Of a stretch of 64,000 nt of DNA, positions 9,611 through 17,697 are shown in pieces. Location: assembly GCA_913020045.1 (NCBI GenBank), contig CAJWBE010000008.1:1-64000 (forward strand), in the 5' to 3' direction. The number at the start of each line of letters is the position of its first letter. Position 1 is the stretch's first letter. Under the pieces are notes generated by a model. That model saw only the letters and a list, made by a program, of their open reading frames with translations. It did no database searches and had not been told where the DNA came from. Source of the stretch: an uncultured Oleiphilus sp. Its GTDB lineage: Bacteria; Pseudomonadota; Gammaproteobacteria; Pseudomonadales; Oleiphilaceae. Both the position numbers and the translations under genes were made by a program.

Positions 9611-10555
9611 GTGCGCTCGTTAGTCACCATCTTGCTTTGCTTTTTTCTTAGCGCCTGCGCTAAGGGCCCTGAATCCAGCTTTCAGCTTGCCCACCAAGGG
9701 TTTTTAAGCGCCGACATCAGTCGTGACGGCAGTTTAGCGCTCATAGGATCTATTCATCACGGTGGTAGCTTATGGGACATAGAACGCAACGAGCGCCTGT
9801 TCTCATGGAACCACCAAGCTGGCGAGTTTAGCTCTTTTCGCACGGTGGCACTTTCTGGGAATGGTAAAGTCGCCGTTACGACCGAAGAAAAATCAATCGG
9901 TGTTTGGAGTACCGATTCAGGAAAATCGCTTGGGTTCTGGGAAGCCGCTGACCGAGTATTATCAGTCGATCTAAATTACGATGGTAGCCAAGCGATGATA
10001 GGGATGCGCGACGGCGCACTCAATCTGTTTGAACTGCGCAGAGGTCAGATCCTAAAGGAATTGAAGCATGAAGCGGATGTTCGTACAGTTGCAATCTCAG
10101 ACGAGGCTCAAACGGCGATCAGCGGCAGCGATGATTTCGAAGCAATCATCTGGAATCTAAACACTGGAAAACCACAGCACTCGATTCGCCTTAATAACCA
10201 GGTCAAGCAAGTCGCACTGTCATCAAGCGGTGCCTTTGCATTTGTTAGCGCTCAACGTGATGGCGGCCAAATTATCGATGTAAAAACCAATACCGTGGTC
10301 AGTGAAATCCATAGTCGCTACACAAACTACAGCAGCGCTGAGTTTTCAGACGATGAAACCATACTTATTCTAGGTACAAGCGCGGGTGATATAGAGCAAT
10401 ACGAACGAGACAGCGGAGAGAGGTTAGTGCGCTGGACAGCTAAACCACGCAAAACTTTCGGCGGAGCAAGCAGCAAAGCGATTGTAGCCGTACAGGGCTC
10501 ACCAAACACAAAGGCGCTAAGCGCCGATGGGATGGTTCAAGTATTCAAGCAATAA
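9611..10555 (+). CDS. WD40-type beta-propeller lipoprotein
   Basis: Protein of 314 residues with a lipoprotein signal (LLCFFLSAC, lipidated Cys16) followed by repeated blades of WD40 character: HQGFLSADISRDGSLALIGS, TVALSGNGKVAVT, RVLSVDLNYDGSQAMIG, DVRTVAISDEAQTAISGSDD and others. It is probably a membrane-attached scaffold facing the periplasm. The start is GTG at 9611, with GAAGGT about 9 nt upstream. It is a single gene between terminators. No function can be assigned beyond the propeller fold. Confidence 0.82.
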   Translation: MRSLVTILLCFFLSACAKGPESSFQLAHQGFLSADISRDGSLALIGSIHHGGSLWDIERNERLFSWNHQAGEFSSFRTVALSGNGKVAVTTEEKSIGVWSTDSGKSLGFWEAADRVLSVDLNYDGSQAMIGMRDGALNLFELRRGQILKELKHEADVRTVAISDEAQTAISGSDDFEAIIWNLNTGKPQHSIRLNNQVKQVALSSSGAFAFVSAQRDGGQIIDVKTNTVVSEIHSRYTNYSSAEFSDDETILILGTSAGDIEQYERDSGERLVRWTAKPRKTFGGASSKAIVAVQGSPNTKALSADGMVQVFKQ

Positions 10556-10562
10556 AACTAAA

Positions 10563-10581
10563 AAGCCTGCTAAGCAGGCTT
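10563..10581 (-). terminator. terminator of the integrase-like gene
   Basis: AAGCCTGC-TAA-GCAGGCTT, perfect 8-bp arms, followed on the minus strand by TTTTTAG. The TAG stop of the minus-strand gene lies inside the stem. On the plus strand it lacks a T-run, so it probably acts for the minus gene only. Confidence 0.75.
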
Positions 10582-10884
10582 GAGTTCTGCCGTAACAGCA
10601 GGCTTTCGAAGTACTTTTTCATATAAAAAAATAAGTGCTTCACGCGCTTGATTCAACTTCGCTCTCGACAACGAGAGCCGTTTCATTAAATACTTCAAAA
10701 AATCTTTTACGTTCTGGTCCGACAAATAGCTCGGATTTTTCAAGTCGTAGTACGCCAAATACTGGAGAATCCAATGCCGATAAGTTTGCACAGTTCTTGA
10801 ACTCAACTGTTCCTCTCGCACGGCCTGGTCCAACTCCATAGAGAGTCCAGGTTGGCTTTCTTCCAACGCAATCGCAGTATCCAT
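10570..10884 (-). CDS. stand-alone integrase SAM-like (core-binding) domain protein
   Basis: Protein of 104 residues that looks like only the N-terminal core-binding domain of a tyrosine recombinase (SSRTVQTYRHWILQYLAYY, then DVKDFLKYL and ARLNQAREALIFLYEKVL-like helices). The catalytic domain with its Arg/His/Tyr residues is missing, and no remnant follows: the stop lies in a terminator and the next gene is unrelated. It may be a DNA-binding adaptor or an integrase remnant kept as a gene. It follows the acyl-CoA-binding protein gene on the same strand. Confidence 0.72.
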   Translation of the reverse strand: MDTAIALEESQPGLSMELDQAVREEQLSSRTVQTYRHWILQYLAYYDLKNPSYLSDQNVKDFLKYLMKRLSLSRAKLNQAREALIFLYEKVLRKPAVTAELKPA

Positions 10885-10941
10885 TCGCTACCTTACTAAT
10901 AATTCTTATTGTGTTGTGGGTAAAACTGGAGCAACGCTTGC

Positions 10942-11202
10942 CTATTTCAAGGCTTCAATTTCATCGATGTATTGCTGCATCGCTTCGTCAGACGTACTGC
11001 CTTTCAGCTCTTCCCAAGCGGTATATTTCGCTCGCCCAACAAAGTCCATCATACCCGGCTTCTTGCCACTGACATCACCTTGCGCCGCTTGCTTGTAAAG
11101 CGCATAAAGCTTTAGCTTCAATTCATTAGACGGTTCAAAATCACCATCAGCATTTTGAACATAGTTAACCGTTTCTTCGAATTTTGCTTTCAAATCGCTC
11201 AT
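10942..11202 (-). CDS. acyl-CoA-binding protein
   Basis: Four-helix acyl-CoA-binding protein of 86 residues, the usual ACBP size. Ligand residues are visible: YALYKQA at 33-39, the GKK pair near 47-49 and AKYTAWEELKG at 58-68. It buffers long-chain acyl-CoA in the cytoplasm. The open frame extends to 11340, but MSDLKAKFEE at 11202 is the family N-terminus and has GAGG upstream. Only some bacteria carry this mainly eukaryotic family. It is divergent from a hotdog (DUF4442) gene. Confidence 0.88.
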   Translation of the reverse strand: MSDLKAKFEETVNYVQNADGDFEPSNELKLKLYALYKQAAQGDVSGKKPGMMDFVGRAKYTAWEELKGSTSDEAMQQYIDEIEALK

Positions 11203-11301
11203 TTCAGGCCTCAGAACAATTAAATTTGTGTCGTAAAAATCGGCGGGAAGTATACCCCGCACCCGCATGCTTAGGTAGGCTGATATTGGAATCCTTTGTC
11301 C

Positions 11302-11405
11302 TATAATCCGACCCCGGTCACAGCCTGAGTAGTTTCTCAATCAATCAAACTACCGTATACCCTTATTCGCACGGTTGTTTTGATCCGCGTCAATCTCTGT
11401 ATAAT
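11302..11405 (+). promoter_or_regulatory. two candidate promoters upstream of the hotdog gene
   Basis: Two exact TATAAT boxes, each followed by CCG, at 11302-11307 (with CTGATA 16 nt upstream) and at 11400-11405 (with TTTTGA 16 nt upstream). Both point toward the DUF4442 gene starting at 11470. Read by eye. Confidence 0.45.
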
Positions 11406-11469
11406 CCGCTGCTTCACATTAGCTGCACTAGCGCAGCGCCCCCAACTGCTATCCATTAAGAGGACCACG

Positions 11470-11961
11470 ATGGCTAAGAAAAACAAACTCAACACAATCG
11501 TCAGCCAGATAAATTCACTACCTGACTTTCTTAGCGCCAAGGCACTCACAACGTTATTTGCTCGCAGTGTAAAGTTCACGGGTACCGCCGGTATTAAAGT
11601 GGAAGCGCTAACGGAGCGCTCAGCTACCATCTCCCTAAAGAACAAAAAATCTGTACAGAACCACATCGGCTCAGTGCATGCCGTTGCTGGCATTCTAATC
11701 GCCGAGTCGGCGACAGGCTATGTCGTTGGTATGAATATCCCTGACACTTCTGTGCCCGTGATCAAAACGATCAAAGCAGATTATGTGAAACGCGCCAAGG
11801 GCGACATGCGCGCAGTGTCCTCACTAACCGCAGCACAGGTTAAGTTGATGCAAACTCAAGAAAAAGGCGAAACCATTGTTCCGGTTATCGTCACGGATGG
11901 CGATGGCAAAGAGCCCATTTTGATGGAAATGACGTGGGCATGGACCCCGAAAAAGCGCTAG
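11470..11961 (+). CDS. DUF4442 hotdog-fold protein (thioesterase-like)
   Basis: Protein of 163 residues resembling the DUF4442/YiiD C-terminal hotdog group, with a central helix region followed by strands (ATISLKNKKSVQNHIGSVHAVA, then ADYVKRAKGDMRAVSSL). Related proteins are acyl-CoA thioesterase-like, but activity here is unproven. The frame opens at 11380; ATG 11470 with AAGAGGA 5-6 nt upstream gives the natural start MAKKNK. It is divergent from the acyl-CoA-binding protein gene, consistent with a shared acyl-CoA theme. Confidence 0.78.
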   Translation: MAKKNKLNTIVSQINSLPDFLSAKALTTLFARSVKFTGTAGIKVEALTERSATISLKNKKSVQNHIGSVHAVAGILIAESATGYVVGMNIPDTSVPVIKTIKADYVKRAKGDMRAVSSLTAAQVKLMQTQEKGETIVPVIVTDGDGKEPILMEMTWAWTPKKR

Positions 11962-11979
11962 TCACAGGCAAAACAAGCG

Positions 11980-13401
11980 TTAGCTCATCAGCGCATGCGC
12001 GAGCGACCCGACTTTTTGTACGGCAAACTCGCGCTCTTTCGTCCACTCCTCCGCATAAGTTAAGCGAATAGAGTTATCGTATTTCTTTGGATTTGATGAA
12101 AATACAGTCCCCGGAGAAATGATGACGCCGGCGTTCTTAGCTTTCAAATATAGCTCCGTCGCGTTAGTACCCTGGGGTAACTGTATCCACGCAACAAACC
12201 CTCCAAGGGGGTATGACATGCGCGTCCCCTCTGGAAAATAAAGGCCAATCATATCGATTAAACGATCCCTGCGCTGTCGGTAAGTTTCGCGGACCAAGCG
12301 CAAATGACGATCATATAGTGCACGCGACAAAATGTCGGCTAACGCCATTTGCGACAAATGAAACTGACTCGTGCTCGTCAAGAATCGCTCATATTCAACG
12401 GCCTCAAGGTAACGACCAGGCATGACCCAACCAACGCCTAATTGCGGATCCAAAACCTTAGAGACAGAAGAACAAAGCAACACTCTTCCTTCGGTATCGA
12501 AAGACTTAATAGAGCGCGGCCTTTGAATGCCGTACCCTAAGTCGCCATAAATATCATCTTCGATCAGCGGAATTTGATACTGATTAACTAAATCAACCAG
12601 ACGTTTTTTATTCTCATCAGGAATGAGCGCACCAAGAGGATTACTAAAGCTAGAGACGGTTAGAATCGCTTTGATAGGCCATTGCTCCAGCGCTAACTGA
12701 AGGGCATCTATACTCATGCCGGTTTGCGGATCAGATGGAATCTCTATTACCTTGAGACCAAGCGACTCGATAAGCTGCAGCAGCCCGTAATAACTTGGGC
12801 TCTCAACGACCACAACATCACCAGGCTTGCAGGTCACGCGCAAGCTCAAGCTAATGGCGCCCTGGCAACCTGCAGTCACTACCACCTCATCCGGCGAGAT
12901 AGTGACCCCCGAATCTTGTGCCCGCTTCGCCAGTTGTCGCCGTAACTGTGCATTCCCTTTCATTTCGTAACCAATGCCCAAAAAAGGCTGAGTTCGCACC
13001 AACCGGGAAAAGACTTTTTTTAACTCCGAAACAATTGGAAAGTCACTTGCCGGCACGGCTGTCCCTAAACTCAAGAATTGAGGGTCGCTTGAATCACGCA
13101 TAACATCCATGACCAGTTGCGAGCTCGAAACAGGCTTTGGTGCCGCCGTTGCCTGCCTAAGCTTTGGCAGATCAACCGACACGTTCGCCAACGCACGAAC
13201 GTAATAACCTGACTTTGGCCGAACCTCGACCAAGCCCCAATCTTCGAGCAAACCATAACTCATCAAAACAGTAGACACGCTAACACGCTGCTGCTTTGCA
13301 AACCCTCGCACAGACTCTAGCTTTTCGTCGCTTTTATAAACGCCCGCGCGTATTTGCTGAGCCAACTTATCAGCCAACTGTTGATATCGAGGTGAGTTCA
13401 T
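11980..13401 (-). CDS. MocR-type regulator (GntR wHTH plus aminotransferase domain)
   Basis: Transcription regulator of 473 residues: a GntR winged helix at about 1-75 (YQQLADKLAQQIRAG, then VSVSTVLMSYGLLEDWG), a linker, and a fold-type I aminotransferase-like domain. The PLP lysine is visible in SSVSK (Lys315), and EDDIYGDL and SNPLG motifs are kept. Such proteins sense PLP or amino-group ligands. The frame opens further upstream, but ATG 13401 has AGGAGC at good spacing. It is divergent from a DUF1127 gene over an intergenic inverted repeat (13452-13487) that may be its operator. Confidence 0.9.
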   Translation of the reverse strand: MNSPRYQQLADKLAQQIRAGVYKSDEKLESVRGFAKQQRVSVSTVLMSYGLLEDWGLVEVRPKSGYYVRALANVSVDLPKLRQATAAPKPVSSSQLVMDVMRDSSDPQFLSLGTAVPASDFPIVSELKKVFSRLVRTQPFLGIGYEMKGNAQLRRQLAKRAQDSGVTISPDEVVVTAGCQGAISLSLRVTCKPGDVVVVESPSYYGLLQLIESLGLKVIEIPSDPQTGMSIDALQLALEQWPIKAILTVSSFSNPLGALIPDENKKRLVDLVNQYQIPLIEDDIYGDLGYGIQRPRSIKSFDTEGRVLLCSSVSKVLDPQLGVGWVMPGRYLEAVEYERFLTSTSQFHLSQMALADILSRALYDRHLRLVRETYRQRRDRLIDMIGLYFPEGTRMSYPLGGFVAWIQLPQGTNATELYLKAKNAGVIISPGTVFSSNPKKYDNSIRLTYAEEWTKEREFAVQKVGSLAHALMS

Positions 13402-13451
13402 CGCTAATGCTCCTGATACTTTAGCCAAACAGTACAGATTACAAACAGAAA

Positions 13452-13487
13452 ACCAGCACAGACTGCATAAATACAAACTGTGCTGGT
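13452..13487. promoter_or_regulatory. 10-bp perfect inverted repeat, candidate MocR operator
   Basis: ACCAGCACAG (13452-13461) and CTGTGCTGGT (13478-13487) with a 16-nt spacer, between the divergent MocR and DUF1127 starts. The arm centres are 26 bp apart. The position suits control of both genes. The assignment to this MocR protein is inference. Confidence 0.5.
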
Positions 13488-13569
13488 CTAAGTATCACAC
13501 ATCTGATTCTGTTATGCTCCCTACTAACTGTCTAAAATTAACTCATCAAAACATGACAGTGAGAACAAA

Positions 13570-13815
13570 ATGAACACTACAACGCTAATACAACGACTCA
13601 ACACGCCATCCTTCGGCAATCGTATCGCGCGTCGCACCCGCGCTTTCTTTAGCGAACTATCTACTAAGCGAATCCTCGCCACGCTTTCATTGTGGTCCGG
13701 TAGACAGCGGCAACGGCGTCAGCTTAGCGAACTGGATGCACGACAACTCGCAGATATGGGAATTAGCATGACCGAGCGTAATGCAGAAACCGTAAAAGTG
13801 TTTTGGGAAAAATAA
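13570..13815 (+). CDS. DUF1127 (YjiS-like) small basic protein
   Basis: Protein of 81 residues with the DUF1127 signature near the end: LSELDARQLADMGIS. The N-terminal half is Arg-rich. Small DUF1127 proteins in other proteobacteria have been linked to RNA binding and stress or metabolic regulation; here the function is unknown. Its divergent neighbour is a MocR regulator, a recurrent pairing that suggests direct control. A 17-bp inverted repeat lies just after the stop. Confidence 0.85.
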   Translation: MNTTTLIQRLNTPSFGNRIARRTRAFFSELSTKRILATLSLWSGRQRQRRQLSELDARQLADMGISMTERNAETVKVFWEK

Positions 13816-13828
13816 GCGCGGCGGTCAC

Positions 13829-13877
13829 TCAGTGCTTATTATTTAAACCCGTCTCTGGTATAAATAATAAGCACTGA
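13829..13877. repeat. 17-bp perfect inverted repeat before the rhomboid gene
   Basis: TCAGTGCTTATTATTTA (13829-13845) and its exact complement TAAATAATAAGCACTGA (13861-13877), with a 15-nt spacer. It starts 14 nt after the DUF1127 stop and ends 18 nt before the rhomboid ATG. In RNA it would be a long AU-rich hairpin without a following U-run. It could be a weak terminator, a translation-controlling hairpin or an operator. Confidence 0.8.
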
Positions 13878-13895
13878 TGAACACGACCATGTGAC

Positions 13896-15278
13896 ATGTT
13901 AAAACAACAAAAAACAAAACTGCCTTATTCAACAGCGATACTTTGTTTTGCCCTTTTAATAGGCTTTCTTGGTAGCCAATCTATTGGCGACGCCTCGCAG
14001 CAAAGGGCGCTCAATCAGTACATTGCCTCAGGGTTGTTTTCCCAAGAAACGCCTTTGTACCTAGACTATCAATCTAGGCAGCATCGAGTAGAGCAAAGCG
14101 TTGAAGCGGCAAGCCTTGCTTTAATATATGACCATTTACTAGGTCAATATGCTCGCGACTATGCATGGCTAGTGATGCAGGACCGAAACTTCATACACTA
14201 CCTTGAAAGCCAAGGCTCACTGCTAATGCAGGAACAACAGTTTGCCGACTGGCTAAAGGCAAGACACACGTTTAATAAAACGTATCTATCAATGACATGG
14301 CCCGAACGCTTCGGTCTAATCCCTGAGGATGCGGCACCCGCCACCTTTGTCACTCATCTATTCATTGACCCTTACGTTATATCGCTACTGCTAACGATGT
14401 TGCTACTTTGCGTAGCCGGCCCGCTTATCGAATCACGTCTTGGACACACAGCGCTGACGGCTTGGTTCCTGATTAGCGGAGCGCTGTACGCATTGCTTTA
14501 TACATTAACGTCAAATACCAGCAGCCCAATTCTTATGGGTGCATCGGGCGCCGCTTCTGGTTTGTCAGGGCTTGCCATAGCAATGATCATGTTGGGCAAT
14601 CAGCCATTGAAAACCAAAGCTGCAATATCGCTTATCGTCGCTGTACTGGTTAGCGCTAAGCTATGGTTAGAAGCCTGGCTAAAGCCATTAGACATAGCAC
14701 AAATAATCCCTCATGGGGCAAATGCCATTCTATGCGCAGCGATCTTTATTCTACTTTTTTCCAGCATTCGTAAGGCTCAACGACAAGCGCACGGAAACTC
14801 AGCTTCTCTGCCAGCCGTTAGGCAAGGCTTAAATGATGTTTTTACGCAGCTGGACCGCTTTAACTTCTCGGGCGCGAAAGCTCGAATTCAGCGCCTAAAA
14901 GAAGAGTACCCAACTAATATTCGCGTCGCGAAACATGCCTACTTGATCGCAAAACTGGAACCTCACAGCCCTTCGTTTAAGGCTGACCTAGACGCTTACA
15001 TTGTGGCGATCGCCCTTCACGACGATTACTATTGCGCGAAAACACTCCTGGCAGAACTAATAAAGCTGAACAAATATGACCCTATCGATTCGGACAAAAT
15101 ACCCAGTCTTATTCACTTTTTCGCATCGCATAACGATTTAAAGAAAGCTGAACACAGTTTTAAGTTATATGAAAAAATCGAACCCAGAGGCTCGCTTGTC
15201 AATGAAGCGAAAGCGTTTTTATATCAAGAGTTTGAAAAGCGAAACTTACATTCTAAAATGGCAAAATACCGCGCTTAA
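13896..15278 (+). CDS. rhomboid-family intramembrane protease with C-terminal helical domain
   Basis: Protein of 460 residues. A signal-anchor-like segment (11-28) precedes a soluble stretch, then about six membrane segments (160-290) with the catalytic dyad Ser217 in GASGA and His273 in PHGAN. The loop motif THLFIDPY...LLLTML lacks the usual His and the oxyanion Asn. A C-terminal 150-residue helical, TPR-like region probably faces the cytoplasm. Rhomboids cut membrane proteins; the substrate is unknown. No ribosome site precedes ATG 13896. The gene overlaps the convergent NUDIX gene by 4 nt. Confidence 0.82.
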   Translation: MLKQQKTKLPYSTAILCFALLIGFLGSQSIGDASQQRALNQYIASGLFSQETPLYLDYQSRQHRVEQSVEAASLALIYDHLLGQYARDYAWLVMQDRNFIHYLESQGSLLMQEQQFADWLKARHTFNKTYLSMTWPERFGLIPEDAAPATFVTHLFIDPYVISLLLTMLLLCVAGPLIESRLGHTALTAWFLISGALYALLYTLTSNTSSPILMGASGAASGLSGLAIAMIMLGNQPLKTKAAISLIVAVLVSAKLWLEAWLKPLDIAQIIPHGANAILCAAIFILLFSSIRKAQRQAHGNSASLPAVRQGLNDVFTQLDRFNFSGAKARIQRLKEEYPTNIRVAKHAYLIAKLEPHSPSFKADLDAYIVAIALHDDYYCAKTLLAELIKLNKYDPIDSDKIPSLIHFFASHNDLKKAEHSFKLYEKIEPRGSLVNEAKAFLYQEFEKRNLHSKMAKYRA

Positions 15279-15775
15279 CGCCTAGCTAACCAATCACTCA
15301 CTGCGGGCCCAGTTCCGAAGGCCCAAGGCTTGAGTTTGTCCGGGGGCAAAAGTTTAAAGCGATCCAACTCTTCATTGAGAGCAACACTCCCACTACATTT
15401 CGCTTCGTATGCAAGAATCAGCTGATTTTGCTCGACAAATGCATAGTGCCCAATAAATGATAATGCCTCGACCTCCAGGTCGGTCTCTTCCTTAATTTCA
15501 CGCCGTATCGCTTCGTCTGGATGCTCTTTTGCTTCCAAGAAACCACTAACAAGACCCAACATTTTTTCGGGCCAATCGACGTGATGCACCAGCATCACTT
15601 GCCCTTTGATCTCAATGATTGCCGCGACAACCGGGGTGGGGTTATTCCAGAACACATACTGACAAGCCACGCTGCTGCAGGATAACCTTAGGGGCCCCTC
15701 CACAGAGACCTCCGTCGTCAATTCAGACTGGCAGGCGGGGCAATATTTCATCTGTGTCATGCGCGCTATCTCCAT
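15275..15775 (-). CDS. NUDIX hydrolase with zinc ribbon
   Basis: Protein of up to 166 residues with an N-terminal zinc ribbon (CPAC, then CSSVAC) and a NUDIX fold. The NUDIX box is nearly complete: Gly78, Glu84 and REIKEE at 92-97, with Asp in place of the late Gly. It probably hydrolyses a nucleoside diphosphate derivative; the ribbon recalls the NudC/ADP-ribose group. ATGs at 15760 and 15751 (MKYCPAC) are plausible shorter starts. The 3' end overlaps the rhomboid gene. Confidence 0.87.
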   Translation of the reverse strand: MEIARMTQMKYCPACQSELTTEVSVEGPLRLSCSSVACQYVFWNNPTPVVAAIIEIKGQVMLVHHVDWPEKMLGLVSGFLEAKEHPDEAIRREIKEETDLEVEALSFIGHYAFVEQNQLILAYEAKCSGSVALNEELDRFKLLPPDKLKPWAFGTGPAVSDWLARR

Positions 15776-15828
15776 CTAACATTCATTTTGTATGCATGCC
15801 TCGAGCGCCGCGACGACCTCACGCAAAC

Positions 15829-17109
15829 TTAGAGACCAAACCACTGAGGCCGGACCAAAAGCGCGACAAGAACCAATACCTGAATCGCAATAAAGGGCAG
15901 CACACCTCGATATATATCAGAGGTTTTGACACCCGTTGGTGCAACCCCCTTGAGATAGAAAAGACTAAACCCGAAAGGAGGCGTCAAAAAACTCGTTTGC
16001 AAATTCATCGCAATAAGAATCGCGAACCAAACCATGCTCACCCCTAGCGCCTCAGCAACTGGTGCCAGAACTGGAACGATAATAAAAGAGATCTCTACAA
16101 AGTCGATAAAAAAACCAAGGACCAAAATGACCAACATCGTCAAAATCAAGAATCCCCACTTTTCGCCGGGCAATTGCAGCAACCACTCTTCCAACAAGGT
16201 ATCACCACCGGTATAGCTAAACGTCATAGAAAAGGCCGTCGCGCCTAACAATATGGCGAAAACCATAGCCGTTACCATCATGGTTTCACGGGCGCTATCC
16301 CACATCATTTTGAAACTAAACTGCTTATACACTGCAGCTAGACATAGCGCGCCAACACCACCGAGTGCCGAACTCTCCGTTGGTGTCGCGATACCCGTAA
16401 AAATTGAACCCAGCACAACGCCAATCAAAGCAAGCGGTGGCAATATCGACATCAGGGCTTTACGTAATTTAAGCGCCAGTCGTTCGTTATTTTGAGGCAT
16501 CGCAGGCGCCAAAGATGGGTCTCTAGCCGTGACAAACAAAATGTAGCCAATATACAGCGCAATTAGCAGCACCCCTGGTGCCAACGCCGCTTGAAATAAG
16601 TCACCGACCGGTAGGCCTAACACGTCGCCAAGAATAATGAGAATAATCGAGGGTGGGACAATTTGGCCTAAGGTGCCAGAGGCGCATATTGTCCCGCAAG
16701 CGAGTCGTTTGTCATACCGATACTTCAGCATACAGGGTAGAGAGATCAAGCCCATTGCTACCACGCTAGCCCCGACCACTCCGGTCGATGCGGCCAACAG
16801 CGCACCGACTAGGATAGTGCTCACCGCGACCCCACCATTTACACGCCCGAACAGTTCCGCCATGGACTCCAACAACTGTTCGGCCAACCGCGTTTTTTGT
16901 AGCACCACCCCCATAAAGATAAACAAGGGTATGGCCATCAAAATAGTATTTTGCATGATGCTTTGTATTCGAAAAGGCATGAAAGCAAACAGCTCCCAGC
17001 CTTCCGACCAAACGCCAAAAATCAATGCAACACCCGCAAATGTAAAAGCAACCGGGAAGCCGAGTATTAACATTAGTAGGGCAAATGCAAACATCAAAAT
17101 ACCAGTCAC
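15829..17109 (-). CDS. dctM: TRAP transporter large permease (DctM)
   Basis: Polytopic protein of 426 residues of the DctM family with about 12 hydrophobic segments. Family stretches are GFPVAFTFAGVA, IPLFIFMG, GASVVAMGLISLP and CGTICASGTLGQIVPPSI. It is the ion-driven channel subunit of a tripartite ATP-independent periplasmic transporter. The start overlaps the DctQ stop by 4 nt, which indicates translational coupling. It is the last gene of the dctP-dctQ-dctM cluster. Confidence 0.93.
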   Translation of the reverse strand: MTGILMFAFALLMLILGFPVAFTFAGVALIFGVWSEGWELFAFMPFRIQSIMQNTILMAIPLFIFMGVVLQKTRLAEQLLESMAELFGRVNGGVAVSTILVGALLAASTGVVGASVVAMGLISLPCMLKYRYDKRLACGTICASGTLGQIVPPSIILIILGDVLGLPVGDLFQAALAPGVLLIALYIGYILFVTARDPSLAPAMPQNNERLALKLRKALMSILPPLALIGVVLGSIFTGIATPTESSALGGVGALCLAAVYKQFSFKMMWDSARETMMVTAMVFAILLGATAFSMTFSYTGGDTLLEEWLLQLPGEKWGFLILTMLVILVLGFFIDFVEISFIIVPVLAPVAEALGVSMVWFAILIAMNLQTSFLTPPFGFSLFYLKGVAPTGVKTSDIYRGVLPFIAIQVLVLVALLVRPQWFGL

Positions 17110-17648
17110 GATAAGCCCTCGCGAGACGTCTCTGGATAGGGTTCCCCACCAACCAAGACGCGCAATGCTAACGTCACCATGCCCAGACCAGCGACTGCCA
17201 TCAACGCAAACGATACCGGAATCATGGATTTTATAATCCAGCGATATGGCAGCCCACCAGGATCACCGCTGCCTTCGCCCATGTCATAAGAATCTTTCGC
17301 GAAATCGATACCGTACCAACAGACCACCACGGCGAACGGCAAGACGAAAATCATAGCACCGCCAAGATTCACCCATGCTTTGACTTTATCACTCCATTTT
17401 TCGTAGAAAATATCAACACGCACGTGACCGTCCTTGGTCAGCGCAAAAGGCGTTCCCAGCAAAAATACAATACTAAATAAGTGCCACTCAAGCTCCTGCA
17501 TACCAATGGATACATCGTTGAAAATATAACGGGTAATGACGTCATAAAAGACATTAAATAAGAGGAGAATCATCGCCGCACAGGCAATCACGCCGCAACC
17601 ACGAGTAACAAACGAAAAGAAACGATCACAAGCCAGAATAAAACGCAT
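17106..17648 (-). CDS. dctQ: TRAP transporter small permease (DctQ)
   Basis: Membrane protein of 180 residues with four hydrophobic helices and the DctQ signature near the first pair (DVITRYIFNDVSIGMQELEWHLF). It supports the DctM channel. It lies between dctP and dctM. A stable hairpin (17667-17684) separates it from dctP, so expression may fall after the binding-protein gene. Confidence 0.92.
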   Translation of the reverse strand: MRFILACDRFFSFVTRGCGVIACAAMILLLFNVFYDVITRYIFNDVSIGMQELEWHLFSIVFLLGTPFALTKDGHVRVDIFYEKWSDKVKAWVNLGGAMIFVLPFAVVVCWYGIDFAKDSYDMGEGSGDPGGLPYRWIIKSMIPVSFALMAVAGLGMVTLALRVLVGGEPYPETSREGLS

Positions 17649-17666
17649 GCTGTACTTCTTAAAGTA

Positions 17667-17684
17667 GAGCCGCCGAGGCGGCTC
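17667..17684 (-). other. intercistronic stem-loop between dctP and dctQ
   Basis: GAGCCGCC and GGCGGCTC with a 2-nt loop, a perfect 8-bp GC-rich stem in the 49-nt gap. There is no T-run, so it is more likely a 3' stabiliser of the dctP message or a partial attenuator than a full terminator. Binding proteins are usually needed in excess over permeases. Confidence 0.6.
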
Positions 17685-17697
17685 ATATACAAATTAA

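Noticed and set aside
13889-13894. ATGTGA start-stop before the rhomboid gene
   Set aside because: No ribosome site; a minimal ORF like this is easily formed by chance.
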